A DNA stretch of 64,000 bases, taken from positions 1-64,000 of the forward strand of contig QCKL01000002.1 in the NCBI GenBank assembly GCA_003215355.1, read 5' to 3'. This document shows, in pieces, positions 56,455 to 64,000 of this stretch. The notes beneath the pieces were generated by a model. It saw only the letters and a list, made by a program, of their open reading frames with translations, ran no database searches and was not told the origin of the DNA. This DNA is from Prochlorococcus sp. AG-409-O23 (GTDB lineage: Bacteria > Cyanobacteriota > Cyanobacteriia > PCC-6307 > Cyanobiaceae). Position numbers and translations under genes: made by a program. Numbering within the stretch: position 1 is the stretch's first letter; the number at the start of each line of letters is the position of its first letter.

Positions 56455-57414
56455 TTAATTGAGTCCTAGAACAGGCGCTAGAGCTAGTCCAATACTCATA
56501 CCTAAACCATTGAGCGCTTGAAATCGCAATGCTAAAAACTTACTTCCACTTATTAATTCAGGATGATTGTGATGTTTTTTGAGTAAACGTATTAATTTCA
56601 TCGCCGAAGGTAAACCAATGGCCCCCAGCAAAGTGCTGATAGGCCAAGCCCCTTGCATCACAGGAATCCATTCCAGTGCAATTGTTAGCACTATTAACCA
56701 TGGCACCAATGCGGCTGCCCTTTGAGTCCCTAAGCGGACCAATGGTGATTTTTTGCCATGAGCGGCATCTTCAGCTACTTGGTGAAAATGTGAACAGAAA
56801 AGGACCAGTGTTGTGGCTAGGGCTGGACCTGCTCCAAGTGTTGTTGCTGTCGCCCAGGGAATACCGGAATTGCTAGATACGCTTGGCGAAAGGACTAATA
56901 AGGCAGCAGCAGTTGCAAAAGGACCAAAGGCAAGCCAGCAAAGAGGCTCTCCTAATCCTTGGTAACCAAGTCGAAACGGTGGCCCTTGATATAGATAACC
57001 AAGACAACAACTTCCTAAAACTAAGAAAAATACTGCTGAATTGCTTCTCAAGGCCAACCAGAGAATGAGCAGCAATCCCAAAAGAAGTACGACATATGCC
57101 ATGCGTTGAATAGGCTGCCGTCTTCCAAGAAGGGCGACTACTGAATGAGGCTTTGCAAAAGTATCTACCCCAGTATCTGCGTCAAATAAGTCATTCGTTA
57201 GGTTCTCCCATAGCAAAAGCATGACCGAAGCCAAAAGGAAGCCGATTAATTGGTCCATGCGAACTACTTGACCTGTCCCGTGCTTCCATCCAGCCGCTAA
57301 AAGTACTGGCATGACTGCGACTGAGTACAACGGCCATTTGATTGCGGCCTTCCAAAGCTTGCGTCTGTTGGCTTCGGAGGAGTAAAGGGATGCAACAGCC
57401 TGTTGGTCTTGCAT
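56455..57414 (-). CDS. menA: 1,4-dihydroxy-2-naphthoate phytyltransferase
   Basis: A roughly 319-residue UbiA-family prenyltransferase with about nine helices, attaching the phytyl chain in phylloquinone synthesis. The first Asp-rich motif is in NLTNDLFDADTGVDTFAKPHS and the second in HFHQVAEDAAHGKKSPLVRLG. ATG 57414 (MQDQQAV) is preferred; ATG 57453 would abut the divergent menF start with no gap. Heads the menA-C-E operon. Confidence 0.93.
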   Translation of the reverse strand: MQDQQAVASLYSSEANRRKLWKAAIKWPLYSVAVMPVLLAAGWKHGTGQVVRMDQLIGFLLASVMLLLWENLTNDLFDADTGVDTFAKPHSVVALLGRRQPIQRMAYVVLLLGLLLILWLALRSNSAVFFLVLGSCCLGYLYQGPPFRLGYQGLGEPLCWLAFGPFATAAALLVLSPSVSSNSGIPWATATTLGAGPALATTLVLFCSHFHQVAEDAAHGKKSPLVRLGTQRAAALVPWLIVLTIALEWIPVMQGAWPISTLLGAIGLPSAMKLIRLLKKHHNHPELISGSKFLALRFQALNGLGMSIGLALAPVLGLN

Positions 57415-57453
57415 GGAATTAGGCCCCGTTAGTGGAGAAAACGGTTTATACAT

Positions 57454-58899
57454 TTGAACAGTTCATTTGATCGGCTCACAATTCGAATGACTGCTGGTAC
57501 GAGTTTCAGCGATATTTTGACTGCAGCATCAAAGGGTTGGTGCGTGAAGAAGGGGGATGAAGGCTTTTTGAGCATGGCACTGCCTGTGCGAGAAGTTGTT
57601 GATCCACTGCATGAGTTGCATTTAATAGCTGAAGATCAGGAATTTCGTTTTATTTGGGATAGTGCTCCTGGTCTTTGTATAGCGGCAGCAGGCCAATGCC
57701 AAAAATTGGATTTAGCTGGCCCTCGGAGATTTGAGCTTGCTCAGAGATTTAGTGACGCTACGTTTGCTCGTCTGAATGATGTAAGCCCTGAAGCACCAGA
57801 TCAGGCACGCCCTCGAATTTTGTTTGCATTCTCATTCTTTGAACAAGAGTCAGAAAGATTAAGAACTTTAGGTGCTCCTTCTGCTGTTCAAGCGTTACTC
57901 CCTAGATGGCAATTAACACGTCAAGGAAGTATTAGTTGGCTGCGTCTTAATGGAGTAGCTACCGATGAGGCAGAAGCAAGAGAACTTGCTGAACAGTTAT
58001 GGTTAATGCGTGAACGCTTATGTAATAAATCTGCTCCATGGAAATCTATTGGGGCCATTAATTTTTCAGGGCTTTCAGCTGATCAGAAATGGCAGGATTG
58101 TTATAAGCCAGGTTTAAGTAGAGGAATTGACTTAGTTAATAGCGGCATCCTTGACAAATTGGTTTTAGCTGTTCGGCAGTCAATTTTGCTTGAAGATGCA
58201 TTAGACCCTCTCGCGATGCTTTTGCGCCTGAGGAAGCAACAAGCAGGCAGTTGTCGTTTCTTATGGCAGCGTCAACAAGATGATTCTTTTTTTGGCGCCT
58301 CACCAGAAAGATTGATTTCTTTACGAAGTGGATTTTTGCGCAGTGATGCTCTTGCAGGAACTACGTGTCTTAATCAAGATTACGACTCCCTTCTTAGATC
58401 TGAAAAAGATTTGAGAGAGCATGAGTTAGTTGTTGGATCAATTACCAATCAACTATTGGGTCAAGGATTGCTCCCAAGAAGACCAAGAAAACCTCAATTG
58501 GCACGACATGGCCATCTTGTGCATTTGCACACTCCAATTACTGCTGATGCTCAAGGGAAACAGCCTTTGCACTTGGCGGATGCATTGCATCCCACTCCAG
58601 CAGTTGCAGGTTTACCTCGTAGAGACGCTATGAAGTGGATAAGGACTCTTGAAAGATTTGAGCGAGGAGGCTATGCAGCTCCTATGGGCTGGATAGATAG
58701 TGTTGGAAATGCAGAGTTCAGAGTTGCGATACGTTGTGGCAAGTTAATTGGTAAGAAGCTTGAATTAACCGCTGGAGCTGGTCTTGTGAGAGGCTCCATT
58801 GCTGAGAGAGAATTGCAAGAAGTTGGGATGAAGCTTTCAGTCCTTGCCAATCAACTTGACCTTCAACCAAATTCATCAATTAAACAAGTTATAACTTGA
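57454..58899 (+). CDS. menF: Isochorismate synthase
   Basis: A 481-residue chorismate-utilising enzyme that makes isochorismate for phylloquinone. Core motifs: [12 protein letters not shown], the [27 protein letters not shown] active-site region, [21 protein letters not shown] and the [12 protein letters not shown] end. TTG 57454 or the ATG at 57487 can serve as start. It is divergent from menA and its 3' end overlaps the convergent gshB by 37 bases. Confidence 0.9.
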   Translation: MNSSFDRLTIRMTAGTSFSDILTAASKGWCVKKGDEGFLSMALPVREVVDPLHELHLIAEDQEFRFIWDSAPGLCIAAAGQCQKLDLAGPRRFELAQRFSDATFARLNDVSPEAPDQARPRILFAFSFFEQESERLRTLGAPSAVQALLPRWQLTRQGSISWLRLNGVATDEAEARELAEQLWLMRERLCNKSAPWKSIGAINFSGLSADQKWQDCYKPGLSRGIDLVNSGILDKLVLAVRQSILLEDALDPLAMLLRLRKQQAGSCRFLWQRQQDDSFFGASPERLISLRSGFLRSDALAGTTCLNQDYDSLLRSEKDLREHELVVGSITNQLLGQGLLPRRPRKPQLARHGHLVHLHTPITADAQGKQPLHLADALHPTPAVAGLPRRDAMKWIRTLERFERGGYAAPMGWIDSVGNAEFRVAIRCGKLIGKKLELTAGAGLVRGSIAERELQEVGMKLSVLANQLDLQPNSSIKQVIT

Positions 58900-59789
58900 T
58901 CTGCCAAAGGAATAGCCATAAGCCTTTCAACTTCTCGAATACCTGTAGGGCTAGTGACATTGATTTCACTCAACATGCCTCCTATTACATCTATTCCAAC
59001 GAAAAAGAGCCCTTGATCTTTCAAGGAAGGTGCAAGCTCATTACATATTTCATACTCTCGATCTGAAAGTGTGGTTGCTTCAGGTTCTCCACCTAAAGCA
59101 AGATTGCTTCTGAAATCTCCTGACTTCGGGCGACGATTAACAGCTCCAAGGGGCTTCCCATTCACTAGGAGAATTCTTTTGTCTCCTTTTGATACTGCTG
59201 GAAGGAATTGCTGCATCATCACAGGTAGTTGTTCTTGATTAGTCACTAATTCCAGCAAAGCTTCTAGACCTGGCGCTGCTTTGGCGACCCTAATAACTCC
59301 TTGACCGCCTTTGCCTCCCAGTGGTTTTAAAACTACTTCTCCTTGTTCGCGAGCGAAGGCTGAGAGTTCCTCGACTCTGCTTGCCACAAGAGTAGGGGCC
59401 ATTAATTTGCTGAAACGCAGGGCCCCGAGCTTTTCATTCCAAGCTCTTAAAGATGCTGGCTTGTTGAGAATGAGTACACCATCCCTTTCTGCTACCTCAA
59501 GCAAATGGGTTGCGTAAAGGAACGCTTCGTCAACAGGAGGATCCTTCCTCATCCATATGCAGGTGAAATCAGCCAGTGGTCTGCTTTGAGGTTCCTTCAC
59601 ATTGATCCAGGGCTCTGGGGATACAGGCCTAGCAACAACCCATGCTTTTTCGCCTCTGGCTTGCAGATCTGAGGGTGTACAAACCCAAACCTCGATTGAG
59701 GCTCTTTGGGCGGCTTGCATTAATGCCGCTGAGGAATCTTTCTTAGGATTTATCTGCTCAATAGGGTCGAGTACGAAAAGCTGTTTCAT
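58863..59789 (-). CDS. gshB: Glutathione synthetase
   Basis: A 308-residue ATP-grasp enzyme joining gamma-Glu-Cys and Gly. [24 protein letters not shown] at the start, [40 protein letters not shown] and [14 protein letters not shown] are diagnostic. It forms an operon with the glutaredoxin gene upstream (4-base gap). The last 12 codons overlap menF on the other strand. Confidence 0.95.
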   Translation of the reverse strand: MKQLFVLDPIEQINPKKDSSAALMQAAQRASIEVWVCTPSDLQARGEKAWVVARPVSPEPWINVKEPQSRPLADFTCIWMRKDPPVDEAFLYATHLLEVAERDGVLILNKPASLRAWNEKLGALRFSKLMAPTLVASRVEELSAFAREQGEVVLKPLGGKGGQGVIRVAKAAPGLEALLELVTNQEQLPVMMQQFLPAVSKGDKRILLVNGKPLGAVNRRPKSGDFRSNLALGGEPEATTLSDREYEICNELAPSLKDQGLFFVGIDVIGGMLSEINVTSPTGIREVERLMAIPLADQVITCLIDEFG

Positions 59790-59793
59790 GGGT

Positions 59794-60057
59794 TTAGTTG
59801 GCGAGGCCTAAAAGATCATCTAGTTGCTGAGCTTGTTCAAGTGCATAGAGCTCATCGCAGCCACCAATGCTTTCGTCATTGATAAAGATTTGGGGCACTG
59901 AAGTACGTCCGTGCGCTTTTTCGCTCATTGCGGCACGTCCTACTTGGTCACCATCAATCTTGTGCTCAAAATATTTGATTCCCTTTTTCTCAAGAAGGGC
60001 TTTTGCTCGGATGCAGAAGGGGCAATACTGCCAGGTGTAGATCTCAACTTTTGCCAT
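59794..60057 (-). CDS. grxC: Glutaredoxin
   Basis: An 87-residue dithiol glutaredoxin. Active site YCPFC gives C12 and C15; [10 protein letters not shown] holds the cis-Pro, and [10 protein letters not shown] the glutathione-binding GG. ATG 60057 gives the family length; an open frame continues upstream to 60195 but those 46 residues are unrelated and lie opposite prfB. Pairing with gshB links glutathione supply and use. Confidence 0.95.
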   Translation of the reverse strand: MAKVEIYTWQYCPFCIRAKALLEKKGIKYFEHKIDGDQVGRAAMSEKAHGRTSVPQIFINDESIGGCDELYALEQAQQLDDLLGLAN

Positions 60058-60139
60058 TGAGCAATGATTAATTGATGATGATCTTATGCAGGCTTGTTCT
60101 GCTTTAGCGTCAATCCTTTGAAGGGACTTATCACCATTG

Positions 60140-61265
60140 TTGGATCTTGTAGATTTCAAAAGAGACCTTTCAGTGCTCACTGATCGCCTGGGCAATGCTC
60201 AGGACTGTCTTTGACGTTCCTGCTTTAACTGCTCGCAAGAATGATCTCGAGCAACTCGCAGCTCAACCAGATTTTTGGAACGATCAGCAGAATGCTAAGA
60301 AGCAGATGCGTCTGCTGGATGAGGTAAAGGCTCAGTTGAGTCAATTGATGCGATGGAGTAAAGCGGTGGATGATGCCCAAGCAGTTATTGAGCTATATGA
60401 CCTAGATCCAGATGAAGAGATGCTTGGAGAAGCTCGGTTTGGATTAGAGCAGTTGCGTCTCGAGCTAGATCGCTGGGAGCTAGAGCGCTTGCTTAGTGGC
60501 CCTTATGACAAAGAAGGAGCTGTGTTGTCTATAAATGCAGGAGCAGGGGGAACTGACGCCCAGGATTGGGCTCAGATGCTTGTAAGGATGTATTCCCGCT
60601 GGGCAGAGGATCATGGGATGAAAGTTTCCGTAGATGAACTCTCTGAAGGGGAGGAAGCAGGAATAAAAAGCGCCACAATTGAGATTGAGGGAAGGTATGC
60701 ATATGGGTATTTACAGAATGAAAAAGGAACACATCGTTTGGTAAGAATTTCTCCTTTCAATGCCAATGGCAAGCGTCAAACCAGCTTTGCAGGAGTTGAG
60801 GTTATGCCCAAGCTTGATGATGAGGTCGAGTTGGATATTCCTGAAAAGGACCTTGAAGTGACTACTAGTCGATCAGGAGGGGCTGGTGGTCAGAATGTAA
60901 ACAAGGTGGAGACAGCGGTCCGCATTCTTCATATCCCGACTGGCTTGGCTGTGCGATGTACTCAAGAGCGATCACAGTTGCAGAACAAGGAGAAGGCTAT
61001 GGCTTTATTAAAAGCAAAGTTGATGGTTATTGCGGAGGAACAAAGAGCTGCTGAAATTGCTGATATTCGTGGCGACATTGTGGAAGCAGCATGGGGGAAT
61101 CAAATCCGAAACTATGTTTTTCATCCATACCAAATGGTTAAAGACTTAAGGACTAATGAAGAGACAACAGATGTTCAAGGTGTGATGAATGGAGAATTAG
61201 ATTCATTTATTCAGAGCTTGTTGCGTAAAGGTGTAGATCGTCCAGGCATTGATTCGGAAACCTGA
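60140..61265 (+). CDS. prfB: Peptide chain release factor 2 with programmed +1 frameshift
   Basis: RF2 ends translation at UGA/UAA. The reading frame is split: 60140-60211 encodes [18 protein letters not shown] and onward and ends CTT TGA C; after a +1 shift the frame continues at GAC 60213 ([15 protein letters not shown]) to 61265. That gives about 374 residues. The site has the classic CTT-TGA-C with an AGGA element (60201-60204) just upstream. RF2-specific SPF is in [10 protein letters not shown] and GGQ in [12 protein letters not shown]. Start TTG 60140 is inferred from family N-termini. Heads a run with DUF3285, ybeY, dgkA and trpG. Confidence 0.93.
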
Positions 61266-61275
61266 TTTAAATCCA

Positions 61276-61467
61276 ATGACAACTGATTCAACCACTAAGC
61301 AGAAAGCTACTAATCAGCTACCACCTCCAAGCTTTGTCAAATTGGCAATGCGAAACATGGTAAGGAAAGGCGGGCAGAGTCTTTTTCATTTTGGTTTAAC
61401 AGCAATTGGTTTGATTGGCTTCATTTTGCTAATTGCTTGGTTTGGAAGGCCAACGCTCCCTCATTAA
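61276..61467 (+). CDS. DUF3285 small membrane protein
   Basis: A 63-residue protein with a polar N-terminus, MRNMVRKGGQSLFHFGLTAIG and one membrane helix (FGLTAIGLIGFILLIAWF) before a short tail. This is the cyanobacterial DUF3285 pattern, usually found between prfB and ybeY. ATG 61276 is 10 bases after prfB; a ybeY start lies 7 bases after its stop. Function unknown. Confidence 0.8.
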   Translation: MTTDSTTKQKATNQLPPPSFVKLAMRNMVRKGGQSLFHFGLTAIGLIGFILLIAWFGRPTLPH

Positions 61468-61474
61468 CGTGAGC

Positions 61475-62044
61475 ATGAATGAACAGCTACCTGACGTATT
61501 AGATCTTGAGCTAGACCTGACTTTTGAGGGTGCTTCGGAAGATATTTGTTCAGGAATTAAGGATATGCCTACTAAGTGTCGACTTACTCAGGCGGATCCT
61601 TGGCATGATGATTTAAAAGCCTGGATTCAAGTTTTACGCAGTGATTGCTCTTTAAGTTGTCCTGATGTTGTAAGAACAACTTCCTTTTTGAGTATGGGAT
61701 TACAACTTACGGATGATCAAACCATCACTGCATTGAATCTCAGTTGGCGTCAGAAAAATGAAAAAACAGATGTTTTGTCATTCCCTGTCCTTGATGAAAG
61801 CATTCTCCATCCAGTAGACCAATGTGTGGAACTGGGGGACATTGTTATTTCGGTACCCACAGCTGAACGTCAAGCGAACGAAATGCAGCATGCATTATCA
61901 AAAGAGCTTCGATGGTTGGTAAGTCATGGCCTTCTACATTTGCTGGGTTGGGATCACCCAACTTCACATCGCCTGAGTGAGATGCTTAGCTGTCAGCAGC
62001 AACTCCTTGGTTGCAACGTTAATCTTCAATCCCATGGAGATTAA
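61475..62044 (+). CDS. ybeY: Endoribonuclease YbeY (rRNA maturation)
   Basis: A 189-residue metalloprotease-fold RNase used in 16S rRNA 3' end processing and ribosome quality control. The signature HGLLHLLGWDH has the three zinc histidines; KNEKTDVLSFP and LGDIVIS precede it. An acidic N-terminal extension of about 50 residues is present, as in related cyanobacteria. ATG 61475 is used. dgkA follows after 15 bases. Confidence 0.93.
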   Translation: MNEQLPDVLDLELDLTFEGASEDICSGIKDMPTKCRLTQADPWHDDLKAWIQVLRSDCSLSCPDVVRTTSFLSMGLQLTDDQTITALNLSWRQKNEKTDVLSFPVLDESILHPVDQCVELGDIVISVPTAERQANEMQHALSKELRWLVSHGLLHLLGWDHPTSHRLSEMLSCQQQLLGCNVNLQSHGD

Positions 62045-62059
62045 AAGAAGAGATTATTG

Positions 62060-62518
62060 ATGTCCCCTCCGATCACGAACTTGGTGCCCTCAAAGATCAC
62101 CCCCTTTGCAAGTAATGGGCATAGAGCTTCTCGCCGGGGTGCCTGGAAAATAGCTAGTGATTTACCTGCAAGTTTTCGCTACGCCGCTCAGGGCTTGGTT
62201 TATGGCTTCTTAAGTCAGAGAAATTTTCGGATACATGTCTTTTTAGGAATTGTTGTTTTAGGACTTGGCTTTTGGTTGGAATTGACGCCTGTCAACTTGG
62301 CAGTATTGGTTCTTACTGTGACTGCAGTCTTGGTTCTTGAGTTGCTAAATACTGCTATTGAAGCAGTCGTAGATCTTGCCATTGGCCGTCGCTTTCATTC
62401 ATTAGCTCGAATTGCAAAGGATTGTGCGGCTGCGGCTGTACTTGTTGCTTCTATCAGCTCTTTGCTGATAGCAGTGCTTCTTTTGCTGCCACCCCTTTTG
62501 CTACGAATAGGGATTTAA
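62060..62518 (+). CDS. dgkA: Diacylglycerol kinase (DgkA family)
   Basis: A roughly 152-residue integral-membrane prokaryotic kinase of the DgkA/UndPK type, with three helices. [40 protein letters not shown] (catalytic Glu) and [14 protein letters not shown] are diagnostic. It phosphorylates diacylglycerol or undecaprenol. An N-terminal polar tail of about 35 residues precedes the core. ATG 62060 is chosen; trpG begins 14 bases after the stop. Confidence 0.92.
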   Translation: MSPPITNLVPSKITPFASNGHRASRRGAWKIASDLPASFRYAAQGLVYGFLSQRNFRIHVFLGIVVLGLGFWLELTPVNLAVLVLTVTAVLVLELLNTAIEAVVDLAIGRRFHSLARIAKDCAAAAVLVASISSLLIAVLLLLPPLLLRIGI

Positions 62519-62532
62519 CTCACTGCAGATCA

Positions 62533-63129
62533 ATGCTTTTGGTTATTGACAACTACGACAGCTTTACTTTTAACCTTGTTCAGTATCTGGGCGAGTTGGC
62601 TGCAGTTCATCCAGTTGCAGCAGATGTAAGAGTAGAGCGTAATGATGCGCTTCTTTTCAGTGAGATTAAAGAACTTAAACCAGAAGCGATTCTTTTGTCC
62701 CCGGGGCCTGGAGACCCCAATCAATCTGGAGTTTGCCTCGAGATATTGGCTGAGCTTTCACCTGTTGTCCCGACTTTGGGAGTTTGTTTAGGACATCAGG
62801 CGCTTGCTCAAGTTTATGGATCTAGCGTAGTTAGAGCGCATGAATTAATGCATGGGAAAACATCTCAGGTTTTACATCATGGTGAAGGTATTTTTGCTGG
62901 ACTACCTCAACCTTTAATTGCAACCAGGTATCACAGCTTGATGGTTGACCGGGATAGCTTGCCGGACTGCTTGGAAGTTACTGCTTGGCTTGAAGACGGC
63001 ACAATTATGGGTATAAGACATCGAGAGTATTTGCACCTGCAAGGAGTGCAGTTCCATCCTGAAAGTGTTCTCACAGAATCTGGCCATCAATTACTCAGTA
63101 ATTTTTTATCTATGGCTGAAATTAGCTAA
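62533..63129 (+). CDS. trpG: Anthranilate/aminodeoxychorismate synthase glutamine amidotransferase
   Basis: A 198-residue class I amidotransferase. [39 protein letters not shown], the nucleophile in [10 protein letters not shown] and [13 protein letters not shown] give the Cys-His-Glu triad. It may serve both TrpE and PabB; no partner is nearby. ATG 62533; an open frame upstream overlaps dgkA in another frame and is not used. Confidence 0.94.
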   Translation: MLLVIDNYDSFTFNLVQYLGELAAVHPVAADVRVERNDALLFSEIKELKPEAILLSPGPGDPNQSGVCLEILAELSPVVPTLGVCLGHQALAQVYGSSVVRAHELMHGKTSQVLHHGEGIFAGLPQPLIATRYHSLMVDRDSLPDCLEVTAWLEDGTIMGIRHREYLHLQGVQFHPESVLTESGHQLLSNFLSMAEIS

Positions 63130-63166
63130 TGCACTGCTAGCTTCCACAAGCTGAAGGCTCTTTCCA

Positions 63167-63907
63167 ATGTCAGCTAAATTTCAGGTCTTCAAAATCCTCG
63201 GTCAGTTTCTTGTTTCTACCGTAGGAGTTTTTTGTTGCTCTGTTTTGCCTGCTTGCGCGGGCGGTGTTGGTATTACTAGCTATGGACACAGCTCACTCTT
63301 AATTAAAGGTGGGGGACATTCAGTGCTAATTAACCCTTTCAAAGCTGTGGGGTGCGCATCAGGGTTGAAAGAGCCGAGGGTGAGTGCAAATGTGATTCTT
63401 GCTAGTTCTGAGCTGGCTGATGAAGGCGCCAAAGTCGCTCAAGGAAAATTTCTGGTTCAACCAGGTTCATATCGAATAGGTGGTTTAGCCCTGGAGGGTT
63501 TTACTGCTCCGCATGATCGATTGGGAGGCAGACGCTTTGGTAATGCCACGCTTTGGCAATGGACTCAGGGTGGGCTGAGATTTGCCCATCTGGGAGGTAG
63601 TGCTGCCCCTTTAACTGGAGAGGACAAGGTCTTGCTTGGACGACCAGATATTTTGATCATCGCTGTGGGTGGTGGTGCGAAGGTATACAACGGCGTGGAA
63701 GCAGCAGAAGTAGTGAGGGCTTTAAAGCCAAAGCGTGTTATACCTGTGCAATTTTCGAGAGAGGTTGAAACACCACGCAATTGTGATCAGACGGGTGTTC
63801 AACCTTTCCTTGATGCTATGCAAGGGATTGAAGTAAAAGAAGTTGGTATGTCTATTGACTTTCCTAGAAAGCTGTCCGATGAGACAGTCATCAACGTAAT
63901 GCGATGA
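63167..63907 (+). CDS. Secreted metallo-beta-lactamase-fold protein without metal ligands
   Basis: A 246-residue protein with an N-terminal signal (helix VSTVGVFCCSVL, then LPAC, a possible lipobox with C30). The MBL outline of UPF0173-type proteins is visible: ITSYGHSSLLIKGGGHSVLINPF, GRPDILIIAVGGG, and LKPKRVIPVQF. The usual HxHxDH reads SSELADE; H-x-G-D reads HLGGS; the last His is Gln. So it seems a non-metal pseudoenzyme or a variant family. Follows trpG by 37 bases. Confidence 0.6.
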   Translation: MSAKFQVFKILGQFLVSTVGVFCCSVLPACAGGVGITSYGHSSLLIKGGGHSVLINPFKAVGCASGLKEPRVSANVILASSELADEGAKVAQGKFLVQPGSYRIGGLALEGFTAPHDRLGGRRFGNATLWQWTQGGLRFAHLGGSAAPLTGEDKVLLGRPDILIIAVGGGAKVYNGVEAAEVVRALKPKRVIPVQFSREVETPRNCDQTGVQPFLDAMQGIEVKEVGMSIDFPRKLSDETVINVMR

Positions 63908-63908
63908 G

Positions 63909-64000
63909 CTATTTCTCCAAATGTTCATGTTTTGAGAAGGCTGCCCAGAACGTTTTCATTTGAGTGATTGTGCCAATACTTACTCTTAGTGAGTTATCTA
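63909..64000 (-). CDS. hisC: Histidinol-phosphate aminotransferase, 3' end (partial)
   Basis: The last 30 codons of a minus-strand gene that runs out of the window. The readable part is NSLRVSIGTITQMKTFWAAF and a short polar tail to TAG at 63911-63909. The N-LR-SIGT pattern is the C-terminal HisC motif that binds the substrate phosphate Arg. Identity is therefore likely but based on a short stretch. Confidence 0.7.
   Translation of the reverse strand, partial: DNSLRVSIGTITQMKTFWAAFSKHEHLEK

Overview
The window looks like a stretch of conserved core chromosome from a marine picocyanobacterium, most likely a low-light-adapted Prochlorococcus of intermediate GC (about 40% by eye, not computed). 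The evidence is the gene content: cyanobacterial NDH-1 subunits (ndhA, D, E, F, G, H, I, M), Ycf3, Ycf34, chlM, acsF, crtB/crtP, the paired response regulators RpaA and RpaB, PedR, a CbbR/RbcR-type regulator, and a phylloquinone (men) pathway. Genes are tightly packed, often overlapping by 1 to 4 bases, with many TTG/GTG starts. I see no rRNA, CRISPR array, insertion sequence, phage gene or island. A marine Synechococcus cannot be formally excluded from these genes alone.

Layout. 1-3.6 kb: two large membrane proteins (a GT39/ArnT-like glycosyltransferase and a DUF2079 protein). 3.7-4.2 kb: a strongly folded non-coding segment and a small unassigned ORF. 4.2-5.3 kb: UPF0367, an ABC ATPase, tRNA-Asn and a strong terminator. 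5.5-10.3 kb: rpaA, holB, tmk and a Cu+-type P-ATPase. 10.4-17.2 kb: ycf3, radA, then rpaB-plsX-fabH-fabD-plsC, a lipid synthesis operon led by a response regulator. 17.2-20.5 kb: DUF218, tsaB, ycf34, cca and an RRM protein. 20.5-25.8 kb: carotenoid genes crtB-crtP, ndhM, DUF3172, rbcR and an NnrU/Z-ISO-like membrane protein. 25.9-29.7 kb: ndhF and ndhD. 29.8-33.4 kb: scpA, a sugar-nucleotide pyrophosphorylase, metF, pedR. 33.4-39 kb: gltA-ndhA-ndhI-ndhG-ndhE-nadK-CYTH on the minus strand. 39.1-39.5 kb: a decayed sixA phosphatase. 39.7-50.4 kb: rhodanese, hrcA, trpB, SUI1, cysC, purE, nagA, chlM, a pseudouridine-synthase-like protein, a NarL-type regulator, a cysteine desulfurase and rsmH. 50.4-58.9 kb: ndhH, menI, a ferredoxin, acsF, and menE-menC-menA divergent from menF. 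58.9-64 kb: gshB-grxC, then prfB-DUF3285-ybeY-dgkA-trpG and a metallo-beta-lactamase-like protein, and the 3' end of hisC.

Functionally the window is about the photosynthetic membrane: NDH-1 complex, quinone (men) and carotenoid synthesis, two chlorophyll steps, PSI assembly, fatty acid and phospholipid synthesis, copper delivery, and light/redox/circadian regulators (RpaA, RpaB, PedR). No clearly new multi-gene system is visible. The items most worth a second look are the structured RNA at 3754-3869, the programmed frameshift in prfB, the sixA pseudogene whose catalytic His is already Tyr, a pseudouridine-synthase homologue lacking the catalytic Asp, a lipoprotein-like MBL-fold protein that lacks its metal ligands, and two dyads (5520-5543 and 52559-52581).
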